Assembly: GCA_948472945.1 (NCBI GenBank)
Contig: CAOKVX010000001.1
Span: 341,294 to 405,293 of the forward strand
Source of the DNA: an uncultured Clostridia bacterium
GTDB lineage: Bacteria; Bacillota; Clostridia; Lachnospirales; Lachnospiraceae
Direction: 5' to 3'
Length of the DNA stretch: 64,000 nt
Part shown: in pieces, positions 9,562 through 19,300 of the stretch
How positions within the stretch are numbered: the stretch's first letter is position 1
Layout: each line of letters begins with the position of its first letter
Position numbers and translations under genes: made by a program
Notes under the pieces: generated by a model
The model's input: only the letters and a program-made list of their open reading frames with translations
What the model was told of the DNA's origin: nothing
The model's database searches: none

Positions 9562-9861
9562 ATGGGGTTATTCAGGAATGTTCGCAAAACTAATAACGAC
9601 TGGAATAATTCTTTGAAAGCAGAGGATATGCTTGATGTATTTGAAGATATAACAGATGACGCTTTTTCGTCAATTAATAGTATATTGATGGACGGGGAGG
9701 CTCTTGAATCATTTGATTCAGATTATGAGAGGGAGATGGAGAGCGTTTTTTCAGAACTTTCCGTTTTAAACCGGGCTGGCAGTATTAATGATATGCCCGG
9801 CATGACAGAGGAGTCGGCACAGCATGCCGGCGGTATCACGTTTGAGGATATATTTGACTGA
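9562..9861 (+). CDS. small acidic protein of unknown function
   Basis: 99 residues with no family I recognise. The sequence is rich in Asp/Glu and Ser, has no membrane segment or signal peptide, and looks mostly helical in its first 75 residues. A strong AGGAGG SD at 9550-9555 and a good promoter support expression. It lies 59 bp ahead of pyrH on the same strand. Confidence 0.6.
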   Translation: MGLFRNVRKTNNDWNNSLKAEDMLDVFEDITDDAFSSINSILMDGEALESFDSDYEREMESVFSELSVLNRAGSINDMPGMTEESAQHAGGITFEDIFD

Positions 9862-9920
9862 TTCTTAAATTATACAGATTGTTAAAATATATTTGAAAGG
9901 AAAAGCAGCAGGTGCATATT

Positions 9921-10625
9921 ATGGCAAAATATAACCGTATTTTATTAAAATTAAGCGGCGAGGCTCTTGCCGGTAAAAGTAAGACGGGTTTTGACGAGGC
10001 GACATGTAAAAGTGTTGCCGAACAGATAAAAACGCTGAGCGAAGAGGGCATTGAGATTGCCGTTGTAATTGGCGGAGGTAATTTTTGGAGAGGAAGAACG
10101 AGTGAAAATATTGACAGGACAAAGGCTGACCAAATCGGTATGCTTGCCACTGTAATGAACTGTATGTATATGTCGGAGATTTTGAGGTCCGAGGGGGTTA
10201 AGACGGAAGTGATGACCCCGTTTACGTGCGGTTCGTTTACAGAACTGTTTTCGAAAGATAAGGTTGTAAAATGTTTTGAAGAGGGAAAGACGGTATTTCT
10301 TGCAGGGGGAACAGGCCATCCGTATTTTTCAACGGATACGGCTACAGCTCTCCGTGCAATAGAGATTGAGGCGGATATTATTCTTGCCGCAAAGGCGGTG
10401 GATGGCGTCTACAGCGCCGACCCGAAATCAAATCCTGACGCGGTGAAATATGATACGCTGTCATTTGAGAGAATTGTGGACGAGAAGCTGGGCGTTATAG
10501 ACCTTGCGGCGTCGGTTCTATGTATGGAAAATAAAATGCCGATGCTTGTATTCGGTCTTAATGAAAAGAACAGTGTTGTTGATGCCGTACACGGAAATAT
10601 AAGCGGTACAATCATTACACCATAG
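9921..10625 (+). CDS. pyrH: UMP kinase (uridylate kinase)
   Basis: Phosphorylates UMP to UDP; a bacterial-type enzyme of the amino-acid-kinase fold. Visible motifs are LKLSGEAL near residue 10, VIGGGNFWRGR near 50, GGTGHPYFSTD near 130 and KAVDGVYSADP near 160. 234 residues, the usual size. The ATG at 9921 matches the family start (AKYNRILLKLSGE); a GTG at 9912 is in frame but starts no conserved sequence. As in most Firmicutes it is followed by frr (23 bp); tsf and rpsB, often upstream, are not present here. Confidence 0.95.
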   Translation: MAKYNRILLKLSGEALAGKSKTGFDEATCKSVAEQIKTLSEEGIEIAVVIGGGNFWRGRTSENIDRTKADQIGMLATVMNCMYMSEILRSEGVKTEVMTPFTCGSFTELFSKDKVVKCFEEGKTVFLAGGTGHPYFSTDTATALRAIEIEADIILAAKAVDGVYSADPKSNPDAVKYDTLSFERIVDEKLGVIDLAASVLCMENKMPMLVFGLNEKNSVVDAVHGNISGTIITP

Positions 10626-10648
10626 ATGTATGAATGGAGGATATTAAA

Positions 10649-11197
10649 ATGGAAATAAAGGATTATGAGAGCAGGATGGAAAAATCACTTGCCAATCTCA
10701 GTGAGGAATATGTATCAATAAGGGCCGGACGAGCCAATCCTCATATTCTTGACAAGATAACGGTTGATTATTATGGAACGCAGTCGCCGTTGCAGTCGGT
10801 TGCTAATATATCTGTGCCTGAGGCAAGGGTTATTCAGATACAGCCGTGGGAATCAAGTCTTATTAAGGAGATTGAAAAGGCAATCATGTGTTCCGATATA
10901 GGGCTTACGCCATCGAATGACGGAAAGATAATACGGCTTGTATTTCCGGAGCTTACTGAGGAGAGACGTAAGGAACTGGCAAAGGACGTAAAGAAGAGGG
11001 CTGAGAATTCAAAGGTTGCAGTCAGGAATATAAGACGCGACGCTAATGATTCAATAAAAAAAGAGCAGAAAGCTACGGAGATTTCTGAAGATGAGGCAAA
11101 ACAGCTTGAAGATAAGATTCAGAAGCTCACGGATAAATATGTCGGTCTCATAGACAAGGCAATGGAGGAAAAGACAAACGAGATTATGACGGTGTAA
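10649..11197 (+). CDS. frr: ribosome recycling factor
   Basis: Splits post-termination ribosomes together with EF-G. 182 residues (family ~185), with the conserved [11 protein letters not shown] near residue 28 and helical domain ends (NIRRDAND near 130). The ATG at 10649 is preferred over 10634 because the GGAGG SD lies at 10636-10640, inside the longer version. It is co-transcribed with pyrH, and an intrinsic terminator follows 68 bp after the stop. Confidence 0.95.
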   Translation: MEIKDYESRMEKSLANLSEEYVSIRAGRANPHILDKITVDYYGTQSPLQSVANISVPEARVIQIQPWESSLIKEIEKAIMCSDIGLTPSNDGKIIRLVFPELTEERRKELAKDVKKRAENSKVAVRNIRRDANDSIKKEQKATEISEDEAKQLEDKIQKLTDKYVGLIDKAMEEKTNEIMTV

Positions 11198-11264
11198 CCG
11201 GATTCGGATGGCACAGACCGGCAGTCAAAGAAAAATGTCAGCTGAAGCCGATTGCGCCTTGCGT

Positions 11265-11292
11265 AAGAGTTTCGCTCGCGAAACTCTTTTTT
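11265..11292 (+). terminator. intrinsic terminator after frr
   Basis: AAGAGTTTCG (11265-11274) pairs perfectly with CGAAACTCTT (11279-11288) around a CTCG loop, followed by a T-run through 11292. It separates pyrH-frr from uppS, which starts 48 bp later without a clear promoter, so partial read-through is likely. Confidence 0.85.
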
Positions 11293-11339
11293 GTCATATC
11301 AGGTTAAGAGAAAAAGTTTGATAGGGGAGAGATAACATA

Positions 11340-12053
11340 ATGTCTGACGATTTAAAAAAGGTGCCGGAACACGTCGCGATAATTCTTGACGGAAACGGAA
11401 GATGGGCTAAAAAGAGACTGTTGCCTAGAAATGCTGGGCATATGCAGGGCAGTAAAGTTGTTGAACAGATTTGTGAGGATGCCCATAACCTTGGAATAAA
11501 ATATCTTACAGTATATGCGTTTTCCACGGAAAACTGGAAGAGGCCTAAAGATGAAGTCGACGCGCTTATGAAGCTTCTTGACAGATATCTTAAAAACTGT
11601 ATAGAGAGAAGCAGTAAAAATAATATGCGCGTCAGGGTGCTGGGCGATATATCTACACTAAGCCAAAAGCTTCAGGACAAGATTATAGAGCTTGAGGCAA
11701 AGTCAAAAAATAATACAGGGCTTAATTTTCAGGTGGCGTTAAATTACGGCGGAAGGGACGAAATGCTTCGCGCTGTAAGAAAGTGTGCGGAGGAATGTGC
11801 TGGCGGGAGAATAAAACCTGCTGATATTGACGAGGCTTATTTTAACGGTATGCTTGACACTGCCGATATACCTGACCCTGATTTGCTAATCAGAACCAGC
11901 GGCGAACAGAGAATTTCAAATTTTCTGTTGTGGCAGCTCGCGTATACAGAGTTTTATTTTACGGACGTCCTGTGGCCTGACTTTAATAAAAAAGAATTGA
12001 AAAAGGCTATAGAGTATTATGAAAACAGAGACAGGAGATTCGGAGGAGTCTGA
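11340..12053 (+). CDS. uppS: undecaprenyl diphosphate synthase (cis-prenyltransferase)
   Basis: Makes the C55 lipid carrier for peptidoglycan and wall polymers by adding isopentenyl units to farnesyl diphosphate. The conserved P-loop-like DGNGRWAKKR holds catalytic Asp17; YAFSTENW and RTSGEQRISNFLLWQ are the other family signatures. 237 residues, typical. The SD GGGGAGAG precedes the ATG at 11340. It opens the lipid/isoprenoid run with cdsA, dxr, rseP and ispG, so precursor supply (dxr, ispG) and use (uppS) are in one neighbourhood. Confidence 0.95.
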   Translation: MSDDLKKVPEHVAIILDGNGRWAKKRLLPRNAGHMQGSKVVEQICEDAHNLGIKYLTVYAFSTENWKRPKDEVDALMKLLDRYLKNCIERSSKNNMRVRVLGDISTLSQKLQDKIIELEAKSKNNTGLNFQVALNYGGRDEMLRAVRKCAEECAGGRIKPADIDEAYFNGMLDTADIPDPDLLIRTSGEQRISNFLLWQLAYTEFYFTDVLWPDFNKKELKKAIEYYENRDRRFGGV

Positions 12054-12071
12054 TTGTCCGGAGGTAAAAAA

Positions 12072-12887
12072 ATGTTTATTACCAGAACTATTAGTGGTGC
12101 AGTATTATTGTTAATAATGTTTGCGGCTATATTTACAGGTGGAAATGTATGGCTTGTGGTTACAGCGCTTCTGTCGGCTGCCGCAATGTTTGAAATTTTC
12201 AGGGTATTTGGAATACAGAAATCAGCTGCCGCAGTGGGGGGCTATATTTGTAATTTGCTCGTATACTGCCTGTTGTTTTTTGGTTTGGAGGAATATATAC
12301 TTGCTGCTGTAATTTTGTATTTTATTTTTATTATGACGATATATGTTGTAAAGTGGCCTGTATTTGAAGTTAATGATATATCAAGGGCCTTATTTACATT
12401 TATATATGCGGGAATATGCCTGTCATTTTTATACCGTATAAGAATAGCGGATGAAGGTATATTCTACATATGGCTTGTGTTTATCGGTGCATGGGGTTCT
12501 GACACATGTGCATACCTTACAGGTATCCTTATAGGAAAGCATAAAATCCCAAGTACGCTTAGTCCCAAAAAGACGGTTGAGGGATGTCTGGGAGGCGTTG
12601 CAGGGGCTGCGCTGTTAGGAATGTTCTACGGACTTTGGGCAGACAAAAACCTTGAGGGCTCTGAATATTACGTATTGATATTTGCGGTTACGGCGGCTGT
12701 GGCGTCTATATTGTCGCAGATTGGGGATTTGTGTGCTTCGGCCGTGAAGAGAAACTGCGGAATAAAAGATTACGGACGCCTTATTCCCGGTCACGGAGGA
12801 ATTATGGATAGGTTTGACAGTATTATTTTCCTGACTCCGATAATATATTATATATTGTATATTTTGAAAAATACCGGCTGTATATGA
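12072..12887 (+). CDS. cdsA: phosphatidate cytidylyltransferase (CDP-diglyceride synthase)
   Basis: Integral-membrane enzyme making CDP-diacylglycerol from phosphatidate and CTP. About seven or eight hydrophobic segments span the 271 residues; the family signature near the C-terminus is seen as PGHGGIMDRFDS. The ATG at 12072 follows GGAGG (12059-12063); an in-frame TTG at 12054 would overlap that SD. It follows uppS directly. Confidence 0.93.
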   Translation: MFITRTISGAVLLLIMFAAIFTGGNVWLVVTALLSAAAMFEIFRVFGIQKSAAAVGGYICNLLVYCLLFFGLEEYILAAVILYFIFIMTIYVVKWPVFEVNDISRALFTFIYAGICLSFLYRIRIADEGIFYIWLVFIGAWGSDTCAYLTGILIGKHKIPSTLSPKKTVEGCLGGVAGAALLGMFYGLWADKNLEGSEYYVLIFAVTAAVASILSQIGDLCASAVKRNCGIKDYGRLIPGHGGIMDRFDSIIFLTPIIYYILYILKNTGCI

Positions 12888-12960
12888 TTATACAAACTTC
12901 AAAAGGTAAGACAATCCATATCATATGATATTTAATTGATACATGTAGGAGGAATAGCGT

Positions 12961-14112
12961 TTGAAAAATGTAAGTATACTGGGATCTACCGGCTCGATAG
13001 GAACACAGACGCTTGATGTCATAAGGGCGAATCCCGATGATTTCCAGGTTGTGGCGCTGGCGGTTAACAGTAATATAGATATTCTTGCCGGACAGATTAA
13101 GGAGTTTTCACCTAAATTGGTCTGCGTATATGATGAAAAGCGTGCGGCTGAGTTAAAAAACATAGTCGGCAACAGTGTTGAGATCGTGTCCGGAATGGAG
13201 GGGCTTATCGCCTGTGCAGTTATGGACAGTGCGGATATTGTCGTCGGCGCCGTTGTCGGAATGATAGGGGTACGGCCTGTAATTGAGGCCGTCTCCGCCG
13301 GAAAGGACATTGCGCTTGCAAATAAGGAGTCGCTTGTAACGGCGGGCCATATTATTATGCCGCTCGCCGCCGAGAAAGGCGTCTCGATTCTGCCGGTGGA
13401 TAGTGAACATTCGGCTATCTTCCAGTCGCTTCAGGGACAGGACAGGGGAGGGCTTGCAAAGATTATTCTCACCGCCTCTGGAGGACCTTTCAGGGGGAAA
13501 ACGCTTGATGAGCTTGAGGGTGTAACGGTAAGTCAGGCTCTGTGCCATCCTAACTGGAGCATGGGCAGGAAAATTACTATTGATTCGGCGACTATGGTCA
13601 ACAAAGGTCTTGAGCTTATGGAGGCAAAGTGGCTGTTCGATGTTGATATTGACAGAATTCAAATACTTGTACAGCCGCAGAGCGTAATACATTCTATGGT
13701 TGAATTTGACGACGGAGCCGTTATTGCTCAGATGGGTACTCCGGATATGAGGCTCCCGATTCAATATGCGTTATTTTATCCTAAGAGAATGTATCTTGAA
13801 GGCGATAGGGTTGACTTTTACTCTCTTGGAAGAATTGACTTTGAAAAGCCTGACATTGATACATTTGAGGGGCTAAGGCTGGCATTTGACGCAGCTAAGG
13901 CTGGAGGAAGCATGCCAACAGTATACAATGCAGCAAATGAATGTGCCGTTGCAGAGTTTTTGGCAGGACGGATAGGCTTTACAGACATACCGCGTATGAT
14001 AAAGAACCTGATGGATTCCCATAAGGTTATAAAGAACCCTGATGTCGACACCATTGTCGGCATAGGTGAAGAAATATTTGAAAAATATATGCATACGGAA
14101 AGGAGCAGGTAA
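12961..14112 (+). CDS. dxr: 1-deoxy-D-xylulose 5-phosphate reductoisomerase
   Basis: Second step of the MEP isoprenoid pathway (DXP to MEP, NADPH and divalent metal). 383 residues. NADPH-binding GSTGSIGTQT is near residue 7; LANKESLV, the metal-binding SEHSAIFQ, SGGPFR and the HPNWSMGRKITIDSA loop are all present. The start is TTG at 12961, seven bases after AGGAGG (12948-12953); no in-frame ATG fits the family N-terminus. Its stop overlaps the rseP start by one base, indicating translational coupling. Confidence 0.95.
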   Translation: MKNVSILGSTGSIGTQTLDVIRANPDDFQVVALAVNSNIDILAGQIKEFSPKLVCVYDEKRAAELKNIVGNSVEIVSGMEGLIACAVMDSADIVVGAVVGMIGVRPVIEAVSAGKDIALANKESLVTAGHIIMPLAAEKGVSILPVDSEHSAIFQSLQGQDRGGLAKIILTASGGPFRGKTLDELEGVTVSQALCHPNWSMGRKITIDSATMVNKGLELMEAKWLFDVDIDRIQILVQPQSVIHSMVEFDDGAVIAQMGTPDMRLPIQYALFYPKRMYLEGDRVDFYSLGRIDFEKPDIDTFEGLRLAFDAAKAGGSMPTVYNAANECAVAEFLAGRIGFTDIPRMIKNLMDSHKVIKNPDVDTIVGIGEEIFEKYMHTERSR

Positions 14113-15281
14113 TGAATATTGTATTAGCGTTATTAATATTTAGTTTGCTTGTAATAATCCATGAGTTGGGGCATTTTCTCCTTGCGAGACTTAATGGAGT
14201 TGAGGTTACGGAATTTTCGGTCGGTATGGGGCCAAGGATTGTCACGGTTGTGAAAACTGATAAAGGTATTAGGGTAAAGTTTTTTGCATCAACGATGTTC
14301 TGTGAAAATTTTAAATATTGGAAAGGAAAAACCAAATATTCGATAAAGCTGCTTCCGTTTGGAGGTTCATGCATCATGCTCGGTGAGGACGACGTAGTAG
14401 ACGAGGACAGGGCGTTTTGCAAAAAGTCTGTATATCAGAGAATGTCTATAGTATTTGCGGGACCGTTTTTCAACTTTGTCCTTGCTTTTATACTTGCAAT
14501 TGTAATCAACGCAGTGTCAGGTTTTGATAAGCCTGTCGTAACTTCTGTTGAGAGCGGTATGCCTATGGATGCTGCCGGTGTTATGCCGGGTGACGAGATA
14601 GTAAAAATTAACGACACGAAAATTGTACTGGACAGGGAAATAGGTTCATATTTTATATTTAATCCTATAAGCGAGGGTGATAAGTATGAAATAACGCTTA
14701 AACGCGGCAAAGAGAAATATACTGTGAATGTGGAGCCGAAGCTTGCTGAAATATTATATGTCAGCGACGGTTTTTCGCACGGTATTGTAGAGCCGGAGAC
14801 TAAAAAAGTGACGTCGTACCGTCTCGGGTTCGGATATGGCTCGCCGAGGCAGAAAGGCTCAACAATTCAGATTTTAAAATACTCGCTTTATGAGGTTAAA
14901 TACTGGATTGATACAACGATAAAGAGTATTGGAATGATTTTTACAGGCAAGGTTGGCAAGGACGATATAGCGGGACCTGTAGGAATAGTGTCCACGGTAG
15001 GGGATTTGGTTAACAAATCGAGTGTGTTCGGTATATCCTCGGTCGTTCTCTCGCTTATTTCTTTCAGTATACTATTGTCGGCAAACCTTGGTGTTATGAA
15101 CCTTTTGCCGATACCTGCGCTTGACGGAGGACGTTTGTTCTTTCAAATTATAGAGATTATAAGAGGAAAACCTATTTCTCCTGAAAAGGAAGGCATCATA
15201 ACGATGATAGGATTTGTCTTGCTTATGCTGCTGATGGTATTCATAATGTTTAATGATATACAGAAATTGATATTCAAATAA
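14112..15281 (+). CDS. rseP: site-2 zinc metalloprotease RseP (M50)
   Basis: Intramembrane protease that cleaves membrane-anchored regulators and leftover signal peptides. 389 residues. The zinc site is H17-E-L-G-H21 in the first membrane helix; a single PDZ domain covers about 125-240; a second conserved motif (NLLPIPALDGGR) lies in the penultimate membrane segment, near 335. Start ATG 14112 overlaps the dxr stop (TAATG). In many Firmicutes proS follows rseP; here ispG comes next. Confidence 0.93.
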   Translation: MNIVLALLIFSLLVIIHELGHFLLARLNGVEVTEFSVGMGPRIVTVVKTDKGIRVKFFASTMFCENFKYWKGKTKYSIKLLPFGGSCIMLGEDDVVDEDRAFCKKSVYQRMSIVFAGPFFNFVLAFILAIVINAVSGFDKPVVTSVESGMPMDAAGVMPGDEIVKINDTKIVLDREIGSYFIFNPISEGDKYEITLKRGKEKYTVNVEPKLAEILYVSDGFSHGIVEPETKKVTSYRLGFGYGSPRQKGSTIQILKYSLYEVKYWIDTTIKSIGMIFTGKVGKDDIAGPVGIVSTVGDLVNKSSVFGISSVVLSLISFSILLSANLGVMNLLPIPALDGGRLFFQIIEIIRGKPISPEKEGIITMIGFVLLMLLMVFIMFNDIQKLIFK

Positions 15282-15323
15282 GTAAGAAATTATATTTATT
15301 TTGCTTTGTCAGGAGGATGTATA

Positions 15324-16376
15324 ATGGTTAGGAGAAAGTCTAAAGTAGTTTCTGTAGGCGGAGTGCTTATCGGAGGGGACAATCCGGTCAGCATACAGTC
15401 GATGACTAACACTAAGACAGAAAATGTTGAGGCTACCGTCAATCAGATACTTGAGCTTGAGAAAGCGGGCTGTGAGCTTGTAAGATGTACAATTCCTACC
15501 GAGGAGGCGGCTAAAGCCGTCGCCAAGATTAAGAAACGGATTCATATTCCGCTCATTGGAGACATTCACTTTGATTACAGGCTTGCGATTGCAGCGATTG
15601 AAAACGGCGCTGATAAAATCAGGATTAACCCGGGTAATATCGGTAGCGTTGAACGGGTAAGGGAAGTCGTTGCGGCGGCGAAAGACAGAAATGTTCCTAT
15701 AAGAATCGGAGTTAACAGCGGTTCGCTTGAAAAAGATAAGATAGAAAAATACGGCGGTGTGTCGGCGGAGGGAATCACCGAGAGCGCTCTCGACAAGATA
15801 CATATGATTGAGGAAATGGGATATGATAATCTTGTTGTCAGTATAAAGTCCTCGGATGTCGTTATGAGTATAGACGCACACAAAATGATTGCAGATAAGA
15901 CCAACCACCCGATTCATGTAGGTATTACCGAGACGGGTACGGTGTGGGCCGGCAATATAAAATCGGCAATTGGAATCGGAATTATCCTCAATATGGGTAT
16001 CGGTGACACAATCAGGGTTTCCCTGACGGGCAGTCCCGTCGAAGAGATATATTCGGGCAAGCTTATACTTAAGACACTGGGACTTAGGGAAAACGGAGCC
16101 ACTGTAGTGTCATGCCCTACATGCGGGCGCACCAATATTGACATTATAACGCTCGCCTCACAGGTGGAGGAGCTTGTTAAGGATATAGACAAGGATATAA
16201 AGATTGCCGTCATGGGGTGTGTTGTAAACGGACCCGGCGAGGCCAGAGAGGCAGATATAGGAGTTGCCGGAGGACGAGGCGAAGGTCTCATTTTCTCTAA
16301 GGGCGAGGTTTTAAAGAAGGTGCCGGAGGATGAGCTTTTATCTGAATTAAAGAGAGAAATAGACAGATTATTATAA
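15324..16376 (+). CDS. ispG: 4-hydroxy-3-methylbut-2-enyl diphosphate synthase (flavodoxin/ferredoxin)
   Basis: Iron-sulfur enzyme of the MEP pathway that converts MEcPP to HMBPP. 350 residues: TIM-barrel N-terminal part (QSMTNTKT near 20, GDIHFDYRLA near 78) and a C-terminal [4Fe-4S] domain with CPTCGRT and MGCVVNGPGEA supplying cysteine ligands. The ATG at 15324 is set by an AGGAGG SD at 15311-15316; a TTG at 15306 would put the SD within the gene. It shares the operon with dxr. Confidence 0.95.
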   Translation: MVRRKSKVVSVGGVLIGGDNPVSIQSMTNTKTENVEATVNQILELEKAGCELVRCTIPTEEAAKAVAKIKKRIHIPLIGDIHFDYRLAIAAIENGADKIRINPGNIGSVERVREVVAAAKDRNVPIRIGVNSGSLEKDKIEKYGGVSAEGITESALDKIHMIEEMGYDNLVVSIKSSDVVMSIDAHKMIADKTNHPIHVGITETGTVWAGNIKSAIGIGIILNMGIGDTIRVSLTGSPVEEIYSGKLILKTLGLRENGATVVSCPTCGRTNIDIITLASQVEELVKDIDKDIKIAVMGCVVNGPGEAREADIGVAGGRGEGLIFSKGEVLKKVPEDELLSELKREIDRLL

Positions 16377-16391
16377 AAGGGGCTGTATATT

Positions 16392-19300
16392 ATGCTGCTG
16401 CTTGAGGGTTTTTCGGATATTAAAGTGGACAAGGAATTGTCCGCTTTATTTGACGGCGTAGATTTGGAAAAAATAATAATAGATAAAAAAAACAGAACGG
16501 CATGCGTATATGTAGAGACGTCTAAAATAATTCCGTTTGAGGCAAAAAGCAGGTTTGAGGCGGAGATTCAAAGGCAGACGCTCTACGCGTCTGTAGACGA
16601 GGTTAACATATATGAACATTTTAATCTGCCCGGCAGTCCCACGCTGTCAAAAATAATTGACTTGTACGGTGATAATCTGTATAAGGAATTAAAAAATGAG
16701 AATATGATGGATTATATGATAATAAAAAATTCGGGCATTGAAATAGATGATGAAAAATGCTCGTTAACTATTACTGCAAATTCATCTTTTCTGACGGATG
16801 TGAGGGAAAAATCGCTTATAAAATGGCTTGAGGGAATGTTTCAGGGAAAGTTTGACAGAAAAGTAAGCGTTTATATGAAATACCTGCAAAAAGACGGTGA
16901 AAAATCAGATGTGAATGACCGCGCTGTCGCACCGTATGAGATATATGACGTAGATACGAAAAAAATGTATGAGGTTTCTCCGCTTGACTATGAGAGGGGA
17001 GTAGGCGGGCGAGCTTCGTTTGTAGACGACAGCGAGAGTGAATTTATTGATGTCAGCGCTGTGGCGGAGGATGGAGTTTCCGAGGTTAAAAAAGAAACGC
17101 CTGAATATGAAGAACAAAAAATAGATGGGAAAAACGGCATAAAAGAAAGCGTTAAGGCGCAAAACATAGTTAAATATAGTAAAAACAAAGAAGCAGGAAA
17201 GGGCCGCAATTATAAAAATACAAACGGTGGAAATAACAGTGTAAAGGGGCGCGGAGCATACGACAAATCAGGAAGATATAACCGGTTTAAGCCGAAAGAG
17301 CCTTTGGATGCTGATATAATATACGGAAAAGAGTGCGGCGGAGAGCTTATAAAAATATCTGAAATCACCGAGGCTATGGGTGAGGTCGTCGTACATGGAC
17401 TGATAGATGAGTGTGAGTACAGGGAATTTAGGAACGGAAACGGTATGTTCATTCTCAATCTAACAGATTTTACCGATACAATACATGTAAAAGTGTTTGC
17501 AAGACCGTCCGTTAAAGAGGTAATAGAAGGAGATTTAAAAAAAGGGAAATTTATAAGGGTTAAAGGCAACGCTTCATTTGACTCATATGAAAACGATATC
17601 GTTATAAGTAATGTTATCGGTATAAAGCCCGATGCTAAATTTTCTGATAAACAGAAGAGATATGATACTGTGGCGGATAAGAGAGTTGAGCTTCACTGTC
17701 ATACGCAGATGAGCGATATGGACGGAGTCGCAGCTCCGAAAGACCTTATTGCGCGGGCCGTAGAGTGGGGGCATAAGGCTATAGCTATAACTGACCACGG
17801 GCTTGTGCAGGCGTTTCCTGTTGCAATGCATGCGCTTGAGGGGATTCAGAAAGGAAATGAATCGGCGGCGGATTTTAAAATAATATATGGGGTTGAAGGG
17901 TACATAGTGGACGACGAGGCGCCGCTCGTCAAAAATGACAGAGGGCAGACGCTAAGCGATACGTTTGTCATTTTTGATATAGAAACTACCGGACTTAACC
18001 CTTACAGACATAAACTAATTGAGATAGGTGCGGTGAAAGTTGAAAAAGGAATAATTACCGACAGGTTTTCAGAGTTTGTAAATCCGATAGTATCAATCCC
18101 TTATGAGATTGAACAGCTCACGGGAATTACCGACTTAATGTTAAAGGACGCGGGTGTTTTGGAGGATGTGCTGCCTAGATTTCTTGAGTTCTGCGAGGGC
18201 AGTGTGCTTGTAGCCCATAACGCGCAGTTTGACGTCAATTTCATAAGGTTGAAGGCGGCCGAGCTGGGTATCACTGTTGATTATACCGTCGCCGACACTA
18301 TGACGATGGCCAGGGTTCTTCTGCATGAGCTGAAGACGTTTAATTTAAAAAGTGTGACAAAAGCGACAGGAGTGCTGCTTGAAAACCACCACCGTGCCGT
18401 CGATGATGCCGAGGCAACGGCAGGTGTGTTTCTAAGGTTCCTGGAAATGCTTAAAGAGAAAGGAATTAAAACTTTGGCGGGGCTCAATGAGTTTGGCAGA
18501 ATGGATGCCGAGACTGTTAGAAAGACGCCGTCGCATCATATTATTATACTGGCAAAGTCTGATATAGGAAGAATAAACCTGTACAGGCTTGTTTCGGAGT
18601 CACATATAAAATATTTTAACCGACAGCCAAAAATTCCCAAGAGCCTGCTTCGCAAGTACAGGGAGGGACTTATAATAGGCTCAGCCTGTGAAGCCGGAGA
18701 GCTGTATCAGGCGATAATAAGGGGCGAAGATGATAAAGAGATTGAGAGGATAGTTAGTTTTTACGATTATCTCGAGATTCAGCCTGCGCGAAACAATGAA
18801 TTCATGATAAGGGATAAAAAATACGGATATGCCGGTCTTGACGATATAAGGGAAGATTACAGGAAAATTGTAAAGCTTGGAGAGTTATATGACAAGCCGG
18901 TTGTGGCAACCTCAGACGTACATTTTCTTGACCCTGAGGACGCTGTTTACAGAAGCATAATTATGGCCGGAAAAGGATTTGACGATGCCGATTTTCAGCC
19001 CCCGCTTTATTTGCATACAACGGACGAGATGCTGGAGGAATTTTCATACCTAGGTGAGCAAAAGGCTTACGAGGTCGTAGTGGAAAATTCGAATTTAATA
19101 TCCGACGGAATAGAAAAGGTATCGCCGGTAAGGCCTGACAAATGTCCGCCGGTAATTGATAACTCCGACGAGGATTTGAGAAACATATGTTATGAAAAAG
19201 CGCATTCAATGTATGGAGACGAGCTGCCCGATATTGTTAAGACAAGGCTTGACAGGGAACTGAATTCAATCATATCAAACGGCTATTCGGTTATGTATAT